Assembly: GCF_047495875.1 (NCBI RefSeq)
Contig: NC_092486.1
Coordinates: 4,601,738 to 4,665,737, forward strand
DNA length: 64,000 nucleotides
Source of the DNA: Pithys albifrons albifrons
Lineage: Eukaryota > Chordata > Aves > Passeriformes > Thamnophilidae
Direction: 5' to 3'
Shown: in pieces, positions 23,461-34,519 of the stretch
Position numbering within the stretch: position 1 is the stretch's first letter
Layout of the letters: each line of letters opens with the position of its first letter
Position numbers and translations under genes: made by a program
Notes under the pieces: model-generated
Told to the model about the DNA's origin: nothing
The model's database searches: none
The model's input: the letters and a program-made list of their open reading frames with translations, nothing else

Positions 23461-23676
23461 CTTGCAAATGATGTTTACTATTTAATAAGATGTGATGAGA
23501 CTGTTCTGATACTTCAAAGGCAGCTGACAGTTTTGTTAGAAATAATCAAGGAACTTTTGGACAATTATGGTGAAGGATTTGACAGTAAGAAAACGCACAA
23601 ACCTTGTAACTGTAACCAGCACCAAAGTCAGAGATTCTTCCCTGGAAACAACTTGAATATTCATTTTATCCATTAG
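23461..23676 (+). other. protein-like open segment, possible exon or ORF-bearing conserved element
   Basis: A 71-codon open segment ending in TAG at 23674 sits in AT-rich DNA, where chance stops are expected often. Its translation includes a Leu/Ile-rich amphipathic stretch (around VLILQRQLTVLLEIIKEL) followed by a Cys/His/Gln-containing tail (KPCNCNQHQ). It looks more natural than the other frames in the window. A weak acceptor (TTTACTATTTAATAAG, ending near 23490) and a fair donor (ACA|GTAAGA, GT at 23585-23586) would allow a short internal exon. There is no strong upstream acceptor, no initiator context and no AATAAA close downstream. I do not recognise the protein. A conserved noncoding element that is open by chance is equally likely. 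Confidence 0.25.
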
Positions 23677-23679
23677 GCG

Positions 23680-24039
23680 TCACTTTTTTATTTATTTATT
23701 TTCATTCCATGCTTTTTATGTCACTTTGCTTCCTTCATGCCCGGGAGAGCTCTTTTCTTGTTACAAGATGTGAATCTTCCCACCTTCTTGAACTTCCTCA
23801 GCTCCAAACAGGTGATGGCTTTCGGAGCTGTGCTGTCTCCCTGTCTGGCTGCTGCTGCTCCAGCACATCCCTGCTCCAGCAGCTTCTCATTTTGCACATT
23901 TTTAAGAGACCAATAAGCTCCAGGACCTCTGTAAGCCCTCCCAGAACCATGGCAGCCAGGCCATGGGCTGAGTCAGGTCAACAGAAGAAGTCCTGAGTGA
24001 CTTCTGAGGGATGGGGTTAGACTTGGGAAAGGAAAAATA
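23680..24039. other. unique spacer
   Basis: A T-rich start (TTTTTTATTTATTTATTTTC near 23684) is followed by unique mixed sequence. No gene or repeat family is recognised. Confidence 0.4.
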
Positions 24040-24360
24040 TCAGAAATTCAGCAAGAATTGGCAAAATTTAAATATTCCTTGAAAGCATTCAACAGAGGAG
24101 GTGAATCCACATGAAAATCAGCTGGGCTTTTCCTCTGGGTCATCTGAGATGCTGATTTCCCCTAATATTGATTGATGTTCAGCCTATAGACACATTGTCA
24201 AGCAGCCACACAGGCTGTTCTCCAGCTGATGTGCAGGGAGAGCATTTCATTTAATCACAAACCTTCCATCACTCAAGCCAGCGAGAGGGAAAATTGATAA
24301 CATGGATGTAAAACTAAAGCCTCTGATTTAATAAGACTTTGGGGTGGAATTAGCAGGGAC
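24040..24360. promoter_or_regulatory. AT-rich candidate noncoding element
   Basis: Unique AT-rich sequence with CTAATATTGATTGATG, CATTTAATCACAAACC and TTTAATAAGAC words. It is a modest-confidence candidate based only on composition. Confidence 0.27.
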
Positions 24361-24799
24361 ATGCAGTGACACATCACCAATGTGCCTGGGTGACAATTAC
24401 TGGGCTGACAAGACTCCAGCAGCAGAGCCAGCACCTCCTTATCCCATTAGAAAAGCTGGGAAGGTGAAATTGCTGATGGGACAGAACTTTTGGGTAGTGT
24501 TACAACAGCCCTGCCTGTGCCCTGTTGGAGTGGACACAACAAAGTGATGCCCTGGGTTATCCCTGCCTCTTTCCAGAGGCCAAGCCCCATCTCCAGGTGC
24601 TCCCCAAGCTGGAGGGGCTCACTGGGGTGCTCTGTGCTTCTGGTGTCCCTGGTTTTACCAGCAGACACTGTGCAAGTCCCATTTTCTCTTTCCATCCCCA
24701 TCACGTCCTGCACAGTGTTGAGCTGGGCCCCCCAGCCCCTCTGGCCACCCATGACCCCCCTCTCTGCCTATTCCAGCCCTGAAGCCCCCGGTAGTCACT
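24361..24799. other. unique GC-rich spacer
   Basis: I see nothing in this stretch beyond unique sequence. Confidence 0.4.
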
Positions 24800-25100
24800 G
24801 GGAGAAGTAATTGGCCAAAGATTAGTGTGTGTAATTGAATGGCAGAGGCTTTGTGTACCAAACAGGGGCTTGTCTTTGTCAGAAAGTCTTTACAAAGTAT
24901 CCGGCGCCGGGTGTCAGGGAGGACAAGTTTTTTAATCATGTTAAAATGATTTATTTAAACGTCAAGCCATGTCACCTCACTTCCTTTCATTTTTCAAACT
25001 GTTTGTGTTTTTTCTGGATGATAAATTTATCTTCAGACAGCCTCAATATGACTAATTAACTTTGAAATATAAGAACCAGATGTGTGAGCTGGAGAGCTTT
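24800..25100. promoter_or_regulatory. AT-rich candidate noncoding element
   Basis: This block holds TAATTA (25053-25058), ATGTTAAAATGATTTATT and a short CpG pair cluster (GGCGCCGGG near 24904) within AT-rich sequence. It ends at a pyrimidine-rich run beginning about 25118. Confidence 0.35.
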
Positions 25101-26489
25101 CTGAACTCCTGCCAGGCATTTTTTTCCTCTTCTCTTTCCCTCTCCTCTCCCCTTCCCTGCACTGAAATCGCTTTGCAAACACACAGCACATGAAAAAACA
25201 CAGTTAGATGGATGAACAGACCCTCTTCCCCCTCCTGCCCCAGTCCAGGTGCTGTTTTCTGCCCAGGATGGTCCTGCCCTGGCCAGGAGAAGGACTGAGC
25301 TGTTCCCGAGTACCTGCTGGGATGACACTGGATGTGGAAATCAAGCTGCCACCATTCGTTTGCCACATGAAAGAAAATCAAGGCTGGATGTGACACAAAG
25401 TGATTTCTTTGAAAGAAAATCCTCCTGTGTGAAGTGGGTTTTCCCCTTCTCTTTTCATGCAATGATCGCTCTGAGCCACTTGAAGAGGGAAACATTTATG
25501 TACCAATTAATTAAGCAAAGCCTCTCAGCTTAATTTTCCTCTCTGTAAATGCAGTCTCATCCTTGTGGCAGGATCCCTGCTGAGAACAACCCCAAACCTA
25601 CAGAGCCTGAGCAGCACCCGATGCCCAGGAGGGGATGGGATAAAGGGGACAAGGATTGTGCTGCTGTCCAAGGACATGCTGGAGAGCAGGGCCAGGAAAT
25701 AACGTCCTGGCCTCTCTCCTCCCCTTAGCCTGACAAAACACTCATTAATCACACACCCTGCGGAAGGGGATGGCAGGGAGGGCTGGTCTGGATCCTGTCC
25801 CGTGCTGGGGACCTGGCCTGGCCTGGATCCTGTCCCGTGCTGGGGACCTGTCCTGCTTCAGGACGATGGACAAACAGCAGCTTTCACTTACTTGTCACTC
25901 TGCACCTCGACTGGGCATGTGTAACAAGCAGAATAAGGTGTAAAGGGTGGAGTGGAAACAAGCACCAGGATGAGCTCTGGATTAGGGAGAGGGTGGCCCA
26001 GGTGCTGGTGCTGCCTGAGCTCTGCCCAGCTCAGGAGGGAAAATGGGTTTTCTTGGATCATGGTGATGATAAAAGCCTTCTCTGGCTGAGCCCTGGGCTG
26101 GGACAGCACTTCCCTGCAGTGCCAATGGGCTCACCAAGTACTGCAGCTGGTGTGAGAGCAATGGGACAAACTGGGAGCTGTGGGAAAACCCTGGGATGTG
26201 CAGGCACTGTGAGTCTGAAGGAGGGGTGGTCTCTGCTGGAAGACTTCTGGATTGAGACCTACCCCAGCACCTCCAGAGGAGAAAGGGTGACAGGACAGGA
26301 CCTTTTCCACCCTTTTCATGGCTCTGCTGTCTTTGGAGAGGCACACTGGGAATTTGCAGTGGGGAATTGCCCAGCTCTGTTGCCATGATCCCACCAGGGC
26401 TGACAGCACCAGTCCTGCCCCACACCAGCTCCCCATTCCAGGTCCCCACACCAGGTTCCCACGTCACTGGGGAGCGACATCACCCGCCA
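25101..26489. other. unique spacer with AT patch and a short duplication
   Basis: A pyrimidine tract lies at about 25118-25160 and an AT-rich patch at about 25480-25545 (ACCAATTAATTAAGC). The rest is unique GC-rich sequence, except for the 35-bp duplication listed separately. The 183-codon plus-strand frame at 25837-26388 has no recognisable domain. Confidence 0.4.
25787..25857 (+). repeat. 35-bp tandem duplication
   Basis: Two near-identical 35-bp copies share the core GATCCTGTCCCGTGCTGGGG, starting at 25791 and 25826. They look recent. Confidence 0.9.
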
Positions 26490-26760
26490 AGCAAACATCA
26501 ACAAACGTCTTTTCAGCCAAAACAGATTTTTCAAACAAAGTGTAAATATTCATGAAAAAATGTTGGTTTCGGTGAAGATTTTCCTGATCTTCTTGGAACT
26601 CGTAATCAAAATAATGTTTTTTAAATTGCTTTTATTTAAAAAAAAAAAAGACTTCTTTTAAGTTTTTCTTTCAACAACTCTAAATTTATTCCTAGAAAAA
26701 ACTTCTGTCAAGATTACTGGGTCGGTGTGTTAAAGTAAATGGCTGCTCTTCCTTAACCAC
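26490..26760. promoter_or_regulatory. AT-rich candidate noncoding element
   Basis: Unique AT-rich sequence with TAAATATTCATGAAAAAATG and CGTAATCAAAATAATG words and a run of about 13 A residues ending at 26650. The homopolymer weakens the case for constraint over its part. Confidence 0.3.
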
Positions 26761-27359
26761 TTCCAGCACGTGGTCTTTTAGGAGCTGCTGTGCATCACTC
26801 CCACCATCATCCACAGAGCCCAGGTGGCTGGAAGGTCAGTCCTGTTAATTACAGCTTCCCAGGGCTGATTAAGCCATGTGGATCTGTGGATGTGGCACTC
26901 ATGTGCCAATCCTGCACCCTCTCCTCTGAGCACAGCAGCCGAGGGGGTGGGTTGTGCCACTCAAGCAGCCCCAGGGTGCAGAGCGAGGTCCACAGGCTGA
27001 ATCCCACGTGGGCTTCCACACCCAGGATCCACAGAGGTCTCCATGCCCTGGGCAGCATCAGGGCCTGGGCACCAGCTGACTCACATCCAAGGAAAAATTG
27101 TAAGGATACCTTGGCAGGGCTCAGGCCGGAGCAGCAGTTCACACAAGCAAGATGCCAGCGCCATGTGGAAAAACACATGGATAAATGTCATTGCCTGGTG
27201 CAAGGCAGCACAAGGATTCTTCTTCTGGAATTCCTCCTGCCAGATAAAACACTGGAGGCTCCCTGGAGGCTGGAGAGGGGACCAGGAGAGGTGCTGGTGG
27301 CAGTCCCAGCTCTCCCAGTACAGCCACACGGAGCTGCCGCTTCCCCAGCCGGAGAGCAT
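26761..27359. other. unique GC-rich spacer
   Basis: A 199-codon plus-strand frame (26790-27389) crosses this stretch but shows no domain, no codon-level regularity visible to me and no splice context. I see no repeats. Confidence 0.4.
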
Positions 27360-28060
27360 GCGAGGCATCTCGCCTTGTTAGGGCGATAATGGAGCATTTC
27401 AAACACAGCAGCATTAGAAACCAGCTGAACTTTCCCCTCCCCGTGCCTCAGCCGTGCCCTAAATATCCATAACAAGCTGCAGAAGGCGGCCGGGAGCGTG
27501 AGGAGCCGTCAGCGGATGTTGACAGCCTTGATGTCTTGGCTGGCAGGATCCAGCAGCATCTCCCACTGTATGGCGCTAGATATTTAATAAAGTAAAACCC
27601 CCAGGATCAAGCAGGCTGCAATCCCTCCCAGCTCCTTTCTTCTGCCTTGCTCGAGCTCTTTCAAGCCTGCCTCCCGTCTCTCTCCAGAAAATCCTTTCAT
27701 GCCTCCCTCACCAGACTGACATTTTGACAAGTTGCCACGAGTGACATCTGATTTGTACAAATTTCAAGACTAATAAATCTACCTGTCAAAGCGGAAACTT
27801 TAAAAGGAGCTAAGCCCAGCGGGTATAGTTTAACAGAACTCAAGTTGATGAAACTGTAGGATGGAGAAATTATATCTGTCACAATCCACCCACATTAGTT
27901 CTGTAGAGATGTTGGCAACTGAAACAAACGTCTTTCACAGCCTTGAAAAAAAAGGGGGAAAAAAATAAAAGGAGACTGTTAATACTGTGAGTAACAAGTA
28001 ACAGTTCTATTTGTAAACTAGCACATTTATTTATTTCATTTTTAATTTGCTTGTAGACAC
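27360..28060. promoter_or_regulatory. large AT-rich candidate regulatory block
   Basis: About 700 bp of unique sequence mixes CpG-containing segments (GAAGGCGGCCGGGAGCG near 27482, GTCAGCGGATGTTGACAGCC near 27508) with AT-rich words (AGATATTTAATAAAG, CTAATAAATCTACC, ACATTTATTTATTTC). TGTTGACAG resembles a MEIS-type site. Good candidate for a conserved element cluster. Confidence 0.4.
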
Positions 28061-29599
28061 ATGAGGAAGGGAGTGACCCTCTCTGCTCCAACAGCCCCAG
28101 CACCCCCAGCCCCTGGTCAGCCCTGGCACGAGGTCTCAGGGCTTTGGGCCCCCACACTCACTGGCTTCTCACCATAGTTATGACAACATGGGGACATGCT
28201 GGTGAAGGTGCTCCCGAGGCTGCAACACCTGTTGAGGCTACAGGACTTGGTGCCATCCTGCTGGATCCAGCCACAAAACCCTCCTGGTGAAACTCCCTCC
28301 ATGTCCTGAGCCTGCTGTGATGTCTCACCCCAGCTCTCCTGGGTTTGATGGTGTTTTTCTGCTGTTTGATGGTATTTTCCATTTGGGTTTTCTGCTGGTA
28401 GTTTCATATTTTTTGCTGGTGTTTTCCTCTGCTCCCTCTGGTTACCCACCTGTGCCAGGAGCCTGAGACACGTGGGGAATGTGCTGCCTCCACCAGACCT
28501 CCCCTCGTCTACAACCCTGAAACTTTCCAAGGGCTCTGCTCAACTTTCTCCCCTATTTGTGGTTTATTTTCCCAGAAGGCTGTGAACACTCATGGCCCAG
28601 GAGCAGGGCATGCAGAGGCAGCAGGGGGGTTGCAGGGAGGGAAACAAACCCTTCCCATTCCCCCACTTCAAATCCAGGGACTCGGACACTTTCAGTGAAA
28701 CTTTTTGATGGGTGTTTGAAGAGGAGATTGGAACAGCATCCAGGCCCTCCAAGGGAAGGAGATGCAGTCCTGTACCTGGCTGAATTCCCTTTCTTATTGC
28801 ATCTCCTCTTTGAGACACACAGACGTGAGCAGCCAGTTCATTCTGCCTGCTGGAAAGAGATTGATTTGGAAGTCGCACATTGCATGAAACTCCTGTAGCC
28901 TCGTCTGCAGCACTGAGAGTGTCTTCAGGTGGATCTAATGACTGAATGAAACTCAGAGCTGACGATTTATGACAGCTGGTTTGGTTAGAACTTGCCCATC
29001 TCCTTTGATTACAGAGGAGACTGGAGTTGGAGCTCTTTCCACTCGATTCCCATCTGCCAAGACTCCCTGTGCTCTCCCCAGCCTGCAGTGCTGCTGCCTC
29101 ACCCAGGAGGATGCGCTGGCTCTGCACAGAGAGGAGAGGAGAGGAGGGAAGTGCTGCCAGAGGTCTCTGTTGCCTGGTGTGGGCTCACTGCTGTTCCCCT
29201 GAGTCTGCACAGGAGGCACACAAAAAATGACAGAACAGCACAGTGCTGGGTGGACCCAGGTGCAGGTTTGCTCAGTCAAATCCTGCTTCAAGTGACAATC
29301 CTGATGGCAAACCCAGGCCAGGTTGTGGTTTCCAGACTCCCCAGCACCAGGAACTCTGACAAGTACTTGCCCTGCAGTGAGACCCCTTTTTTAGTGCTGA
29401 TCCTGGAGAAGTCAGCAGGAGCTCTGCCATTACAGACTGGCATTTCCACAGGATGAAGCAATTACCACCCAACTAGTAAATCCCACTCCTCATCCCCCTG
29501 ACCACCAGAGCATCTCACAGCGCATGAATCTCTTCAAGGTTTCTGAAACCTCAGCTCTGCACAAGCGTTTTCCAGCACAGTAACAGCCACGCTGGGATC
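28061..29599. other. unique GC-rich spacer
   Basis: A short AGAGG tandem run lies at about 29128-29148. Minus-strand frames up to 187 codons overlap but are not protein-like. No RNA gene or transposable element was recognised. Confidence 0.45.
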
Positions 29600-30060
29600 A
29601 TCCTGGGCCATTCCTCACTTCCAACAAGTCTTATTTAGCGACGTGCTTCCACAGAGAGCCAGTCAATATATTTGTTTTCCTGTAGATGTGCAGCTGCAGA
29701 AGTGAGCCGTGCAGGAAGTTTATTAAGCTTGGTTAATTTTCTAATAGCCACAGTGCTGATGGATGTGAGCCACGCTGGCTTCCTGCTCGACTTAAAAGTC
29801 AAATAAAAATAATCATGCTGATGGGAAAATATATTTCTTGTAGCTGCAGCAGATAATATATGAGATGTGAGTACCTGCCAAGCATCTCGTCTCTGGTAAC
29901 ATTCCCATGTATTCCAGCAGGGTCAGAGTTCAGCTTGTGCTGTTCCATCCCAGCCACCAGATACTGGGGATTTTAGTGTAAACAACCCACCGAGGGGGTT
30001 TTTCAACATCTGTGTAGTTTCTAATGTAATTCCTACTTTGAGGCTCTGTTGTGGTGAAGA
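29600..30060. promoter_or_regulatory. AT-rich candidate noncoding element
   Basis: Unique sequence with TCTTATTTAGCGACGTG, GGTTAATTTTCTAATAGCC, CAAATAAAAATAATCATG and GATAATATATGAG words. The AT-rich core is about 29630-29860. Confidence 0.35.
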
Positions 30061-31254
30061 TGGGACAGAGAGGGCTCTGCTTTTTCACACCTCCAGCACC
30101 AGTACCTGCACCTGCCTGGCTCTGGGGTGAGGGCCCTGCAGATGGGCACTGGCTGCTGGCTTTGGAGATACGTCTCATCTGCAGCTCTTCCACCTGGAGA
30201 GAAGGTCCCAAGGAGAGGGGCTGGGTGAGGAATTGCCTTCCAGCAATTTCTGCCACAAACTCAGGTTCTCATTGTCCTCTGTCCCAGAAATCAGAGGTGG
30301 CTGTGCTGGAGCCTTCAGCCATCTCTTGCTCTGGCTCAGCCCCAGTTTGAGCAACCTCTGGAGCAAGGGGGGACCTGCACCCCTCTGCCCAGGGCCCAAA
30401 CCAGCCTTCATCACTCTGCAGCCCAGAGCAGCCCATTTACATTGAATGGCATCCCAAAACCTCTTGCTCAGAAAACCACAACACGCGGGGATTATCCAAG
30501 AGGAATTTAACTCACTTCCCTGCGATAAACTCTGGTTAGGGAGATTACGACTGTTTACCCAAGAAGTAAATACTGCTCAGTGCTTAACTGCTGCCAGATA
30601 CCAGGGAAAGGGCTTGCAGCAGCAGGGCTGGGCTGCCAAGGATCCTGCAGCGCTGCAGCCCCTCGGCACCCCAGGAACAGTGTCGAGACACCTGCCAGAA
30701 ATAGGGACAACCACATTTTTCTGCAGGGCTGCCCTGGGGGAAGGTTCAAAGGGCTTGGCAGAGCAGGGACACCCCTCCCTGCTGCCTGTGCCCAGTGGAG
30801 TGTGTCTGTGCTGGCTCTCCCTGATGTGCTGAGCTCAGCCAACTCAGTGAGCTGGACGAGGGGCAGTGGCCGAGCCAGCAGGTTATTCCTATTGTGCCTC
30901 TTCCATTGTCTGCACCCCATCCCTAAAATGTGCCACTGAGAGATCTCACCTATGAAATTGAGCATGATAAGGAAAAATTTCCCTCTCTCCCACCAACACC
31001 TTGAGGCTGCTGCTGGGTTTGATATCGTGGCTGACATTTCATGTCCAGCTGGGTGTTGTACCCTGACATGTCCACAGCTCAACAGAGACCATTGCACCGA
31101 TGCTGCCACCAGCCACATTCATCCCTGTTGCCTGATCCCAGCCACGTGTTTTTGCCTGCTTGCTCCACCCTTCTTAGGACAGAGCCTGGCATGTTAATGC
31201 CACATTGCACTTGTGTTTAGGGGGAAAGGTTTGTAAACTTAATTGTAAACCTGT
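30061..31254. other. unique GC-rich spacer
   Basis: Unique sequence with no repeats. A 187-codon minus-strand frame (30555-31118) shows no domain. Confidence 0.45.
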
Positions 31255-31257
31255 ACG

Positions 31258-31397
31258 TTTCTCCATCCCTGGAAGCGTCCAAAGCCAGGCTGGACTGGGC
31301 TTGGAGCAACCTGGTCTAGTGGAAGGTGTCCTGGCCCATGGCATGGGACTGAAATGAGATAAGCTTCCAACCCAAACCATTCTGGGATTCTCTGATA
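31258..31397 (+). mobile_element. CR1 LINE, 3' end fragment
   Basis: Matches the CR1 3' end in order: CCATCCCTGGAAGCGTCC, CCAGGCTGGACTGGGCTTGG, AGCAACCTGGTCTAGTGGAA, then CCAACCCAAACCATTCTGGG and a short ATTCT-type tail. The AGCAACCTGGTCTAGTGG segment belongs to a different CR1 subfamily from the copy at 15.15 kb. Confidence 0.85.
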
Positions 31398-31399
31398 TG

Positions 31400-31899
31400 C
31401 TCAGATTTTTCTGGGTAAAGCTCCATACAGCTGGAAAATTAGGTCAAGTTACCAGATCCAGCACTACCAACTCAACTCTGGTGCCGCTCTGAAACCACCA
31501 GACCTCCTCGGCTGCAACAATGGAGGCAACCAAGGTGGACCTTTGGTGAAGAACATTTAAAGCCTCCCCTGCACAAGCACTTCCAACAGAATTTAAGCTG
31601 GGCTTTACTCCAGGGTGGAGCAGAGGAGGTACTGCAGAGGTGACCGGGGAGGGGCAGATCCTCACAGGCAGCAGCCCTGCACATCTGCAAGGATGGCAGA
31701 AGAAGACAGATAGATCCCGTTGTCTTTCTAATTCCCCTTCCCTTTGTGATGTGGGGGCTCCCCTCCTCGCCTTATCTCCTGCCCAGGTTTCAAAGCCCCA
31801 CTAATCATATCCATCACACAGGGCAGGCTCTGGGCTGTCACCGCACTGTGTGTGCAGGAAAATGCTCCCACACGGGCCGGGTGATTTACAGGGGACCAT
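31400..31899. other. unique spacer
   Basis: Unique sequence. I see no feature. Confidence 0.4.
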
Positions 31900-32260
31900 T
31901 CACATTCACAGTCATCGCTTCAAATAAACAGGCTGAGGGTTTAATGATTTCAAGGTAAAGCTCTTTTATTAAGACAACACAGAGAACTTTTTTTCAACCA
32001 CAGCTGACATCACTATAATAAATCACCATCATGTCTTGTGGGATTGAAAAAGCCAAAATACTGTCAGAACTGATTTTTCTGGCTACTCGTGCCTCCAGAA
32101 CAAACCATGTGTTTTTAATCAACAAATCTTTGTTTTGCATTTCTAAGACCCTAGCACTCTTTAAATAGTTAGCATTTACCAGAGGGATATTTTAAATTCA
32201 ACACACTGCTTCCTTACTGGAGAGATTAGGAAACAGGACACCACATTACAGCCTTACCGC
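31900..32260. promoter_or_regulatory. AT-rich candidate noncoding element
   Basis: About 350 bp of AT-rich unique sequence with TTTAATGATTTCAAGG, CTATAATAAATCACC, TTTTTAATCAACAAATC and TAAATAGTTAGCATTTACC. The borders are sharp on both sides and there is no open frame of note. Confidence 0.4.
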
Positions 32261-33175
32261 CCTTGTCCAGGGCTTTTGGAAATTTGTTTTTGTTATAGCC
32301 ATGCAGCATGGGGAAGGGCTTTCCCATGCTTGTCTCTGCTTCATTAGACCTTTTCTCTCCCCAAAACTGGGACATTTACAGCTTGTATGAGTCAAACCAT
32401 CTACTGAGACATCACGAAAACCCTCCCTACTCAAAGGTGGGAGAAAAAGTAATGGAAATACCCACCAGAGCCAGGGAGGTTTCAAAGGCCCAGGGAGCCA
32501 ACAGAGATGAGAACCCCTTGGCCCACCATCACCTGGGCATCCTGTACCTGTTTTCCCTCACCCAATGAATCCCCCCGGAGCAGCTTCCTGACACTTCTCA
32601 AAGCATCACCCCAGCTGTCCCCACCATCCCTCAGTGCCAATCCAGTGCTTTTTGTCCATGCCTGGGGTGTGCCAGGCTTTCCCGCTGTGGTTGCCCCACA
32701 CCAGCAGTGTGACCCAGGGGGGGCTCAACTCCCTGCTCTGTTTTCAAGGTCAGGCTGAAAGCAGAGATGTTGGGATCCTCTTTCACTCTGCACAGGGACA
32801 CCCCGCCCTGCTCCAGCAAACAGGACATGCTCTGCCTGCTTGGCACAAATGTCAGGGCTGAGAATAACCCTGGCTGGGCCCAGGGGCAAAGGTGCCCACA
32901 CCAGTCACAGGCAGAGGCAGCAGCATGCTGGATGATGCCAACAGGGAATTGCCACAGCCCATGGGAAGGACCAAGCAGAGCCAGGGCAGGCAAGAAGTCC
33001 TGGGGGTGCTGCTGGAGGGTCCCTGCAGGGGACCCACGGAGGGCCAATCTGGACCTATTCTGATCCCTCGCATGTTTCCTGGTGATTTGGTTTGGAATCC
33101 TGCTGGGAAAGGGCCTGGATGACCCTTGTACCCACAGAGGACACCTTGGGTGATGGCCTGCTCTCCTTCTGGTGC
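32261..33175. other. unique GC-rich spacer
   Basis: Unique sequence ending at a CR1 fragment. Overlapping frames up to 186 codons are not protein-like. Confidence 0.4.
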
Positions 33176-33306
33176 CATGGATGTGGGGCACTTGGGGATA
33201 GGCTGTGGCAGTTGGGGATGTGATTTAGGGATGGTTATGGTGGTACTGGGTTGATGGTTGGACTAGATGATCTTGGAGGTCTTTTCCAGCCTTGATGATT
33301 CTGCAT
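33176..33306 (+). mobile_element. CR1 LINE, 3' end fragment
   Basis: It contains GTGGGGCACTTGGGGATAGG, GGTGGTACTGGGTTGATGG, TTGGACTAGATGATCTTGGA, GGTCTTTTCCAGCCTTGATG and ATTCTG, the last segments of the CR1 3' end in correct order. It is strongly 5'-truncated. Confidence 0.9.
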
Positions 33307-33399
33307 CCCCACTGCTCTCTGGACACTTTCCCCCCAGGACAACAGCAACCCCCTCACGCCCCCACATTGGGGATGAACTTTCCCCTTCGGACGAACTCA

Positions 33400-33780
33400 G
33401 GTTGGCCCCGGCACCTCCTGGGCTGACCCCGGGGCCGGCGGCCAAGACCCCCCTTCCCTACCCCGCAGACCCCCTGCGGGTGGCACAAAAGCGCCCCGAG
33501 CCCAGGGATTGCTCCAACACCCTCCCACGCAGGCGGCGAGATCAAAGCCTGCGCCGGGAATCAAAGCATGTGACAGGCAGGTGTCCATCCCCTCGACAGG
33601 GCCGCGATTAATCACAGGCTCTATCCCACAAGGAGATCAAACCGGCCCTCCTGCGGCTGCTGGTTAAAGCCTGCCTTCAAGTTACCCTAATTAAAGTTTT
33701 CCCCTGGCCTCCCCCGTGCTCGCCCGGCTGACTGCTGTCCCATGACCGCCCCTTTCACTCCCTAAAACAAAGGCTGCAGT
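33400..33780. promoter_or_regulatory. CpG-rich element with clustered TCF/LEF or SOX-type sites
   Basis: ATCAAAG occurs at 33541-33547 and again at 33560-33566, exactly 19 bp apart. ATCAAA follows at 33636-33641 and AACAAAG at 33766-33772. WWCAAAG is the core recognised by TCF/LEF HMG-box factors, and ACAAAG also suits SOX factors. The block also holds GATTAATCACAG (near 33606) and CCCTAATTAAAG (near 33686), and retains CpGs such as GGGGCCGGCGGCC. Site spacing and CpG retention suggest a Wnt-responsive or SOX-bound element. Binding is inference. Confidence 0.45.
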
Positions 33781-34519
33781 GAGGAGCTCCGGGCAGCCGG
33801 AGCGCCCGGCCCCGGCCATGCTTCACTAGCCCTTTCTTCTGGAACTGCTGCAAAGCCGGAGCCTGGCAGGGGACTCTTCGCTGTGGCACCGAGCCCTGTG
33901 TCTACACGGGCACCCCAGCACAGCCAGCACCACCTCTCCCACCTTTCCCATCCCCTGAAATTCGGGGTGTATTTATTCCAGTTCTGGAGCTCCCCGCTCT
34001 CCCTCCTCCCAGGCCAGGAGAATCAGCTGAAAAGCATCATTCCAAATATTTTCAGAGCCCAAGGAGCAGCGGTGGGACCTCGTGCTCACAGCTCCTCTCC
34101 ATCCCCCTTCCCGAGGTTCTTGTCTTGCCGCAACATCAATAGCGGCATTTTGATGAGAAGCAAACGAAATGCTCCTCTCCAGCAAGACTTTGCTTTGATG
34201 TGCTTCAGGGCTGCATAAAAGCAATCCAGGGGAGAACCAAACTGTTTCTGTAACCAAAAACTTGAGCGGGGGCGAGGGGGTGGAGGTAAATGCACAGTTT
34301 AGACACATAATGAAGTTTTCAAGTTTTCTTCCCCCCCTTCAATGTGCACATTCGTTCTCACGCAGGGGGGAGAAGAAAGGAGAAAATCACAGGGTTCCAT
34401 GGAGAGGCCGCTCACAGTTGGGAAATCAATCATTTCCATGGCAAAAATGTTCCAAACAGCCCCGACAGGGCCAGGGCTCATCTCTGTCTGTGCCTGGGGT
34501 TTGTCCCTGTGGAGGGAGC
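33781..34519. other. unique spacer with a purine-rich patch
   Basis: Mixed unique sequence. It contains GC-rich words at its left edge (GCCGGAGCGCCCGGCCCCGG near 33797) and G runs near 34266-34282 that fall just short of a four-run quadruplex. No exon is recognised. Confidence 0.4.

Noticed and set aside
25837..26388. 183-codon plus-strand frame
   Set aside because: No recognisable domain, begins in a 35-bp duplication, and GC-rich DNA gives frames of this length by chance.
26790..27389. 199-codon plus-strand frame
   Set aside because: Composition is GC-driven and changes abruptly; no splice or start context and no domain.
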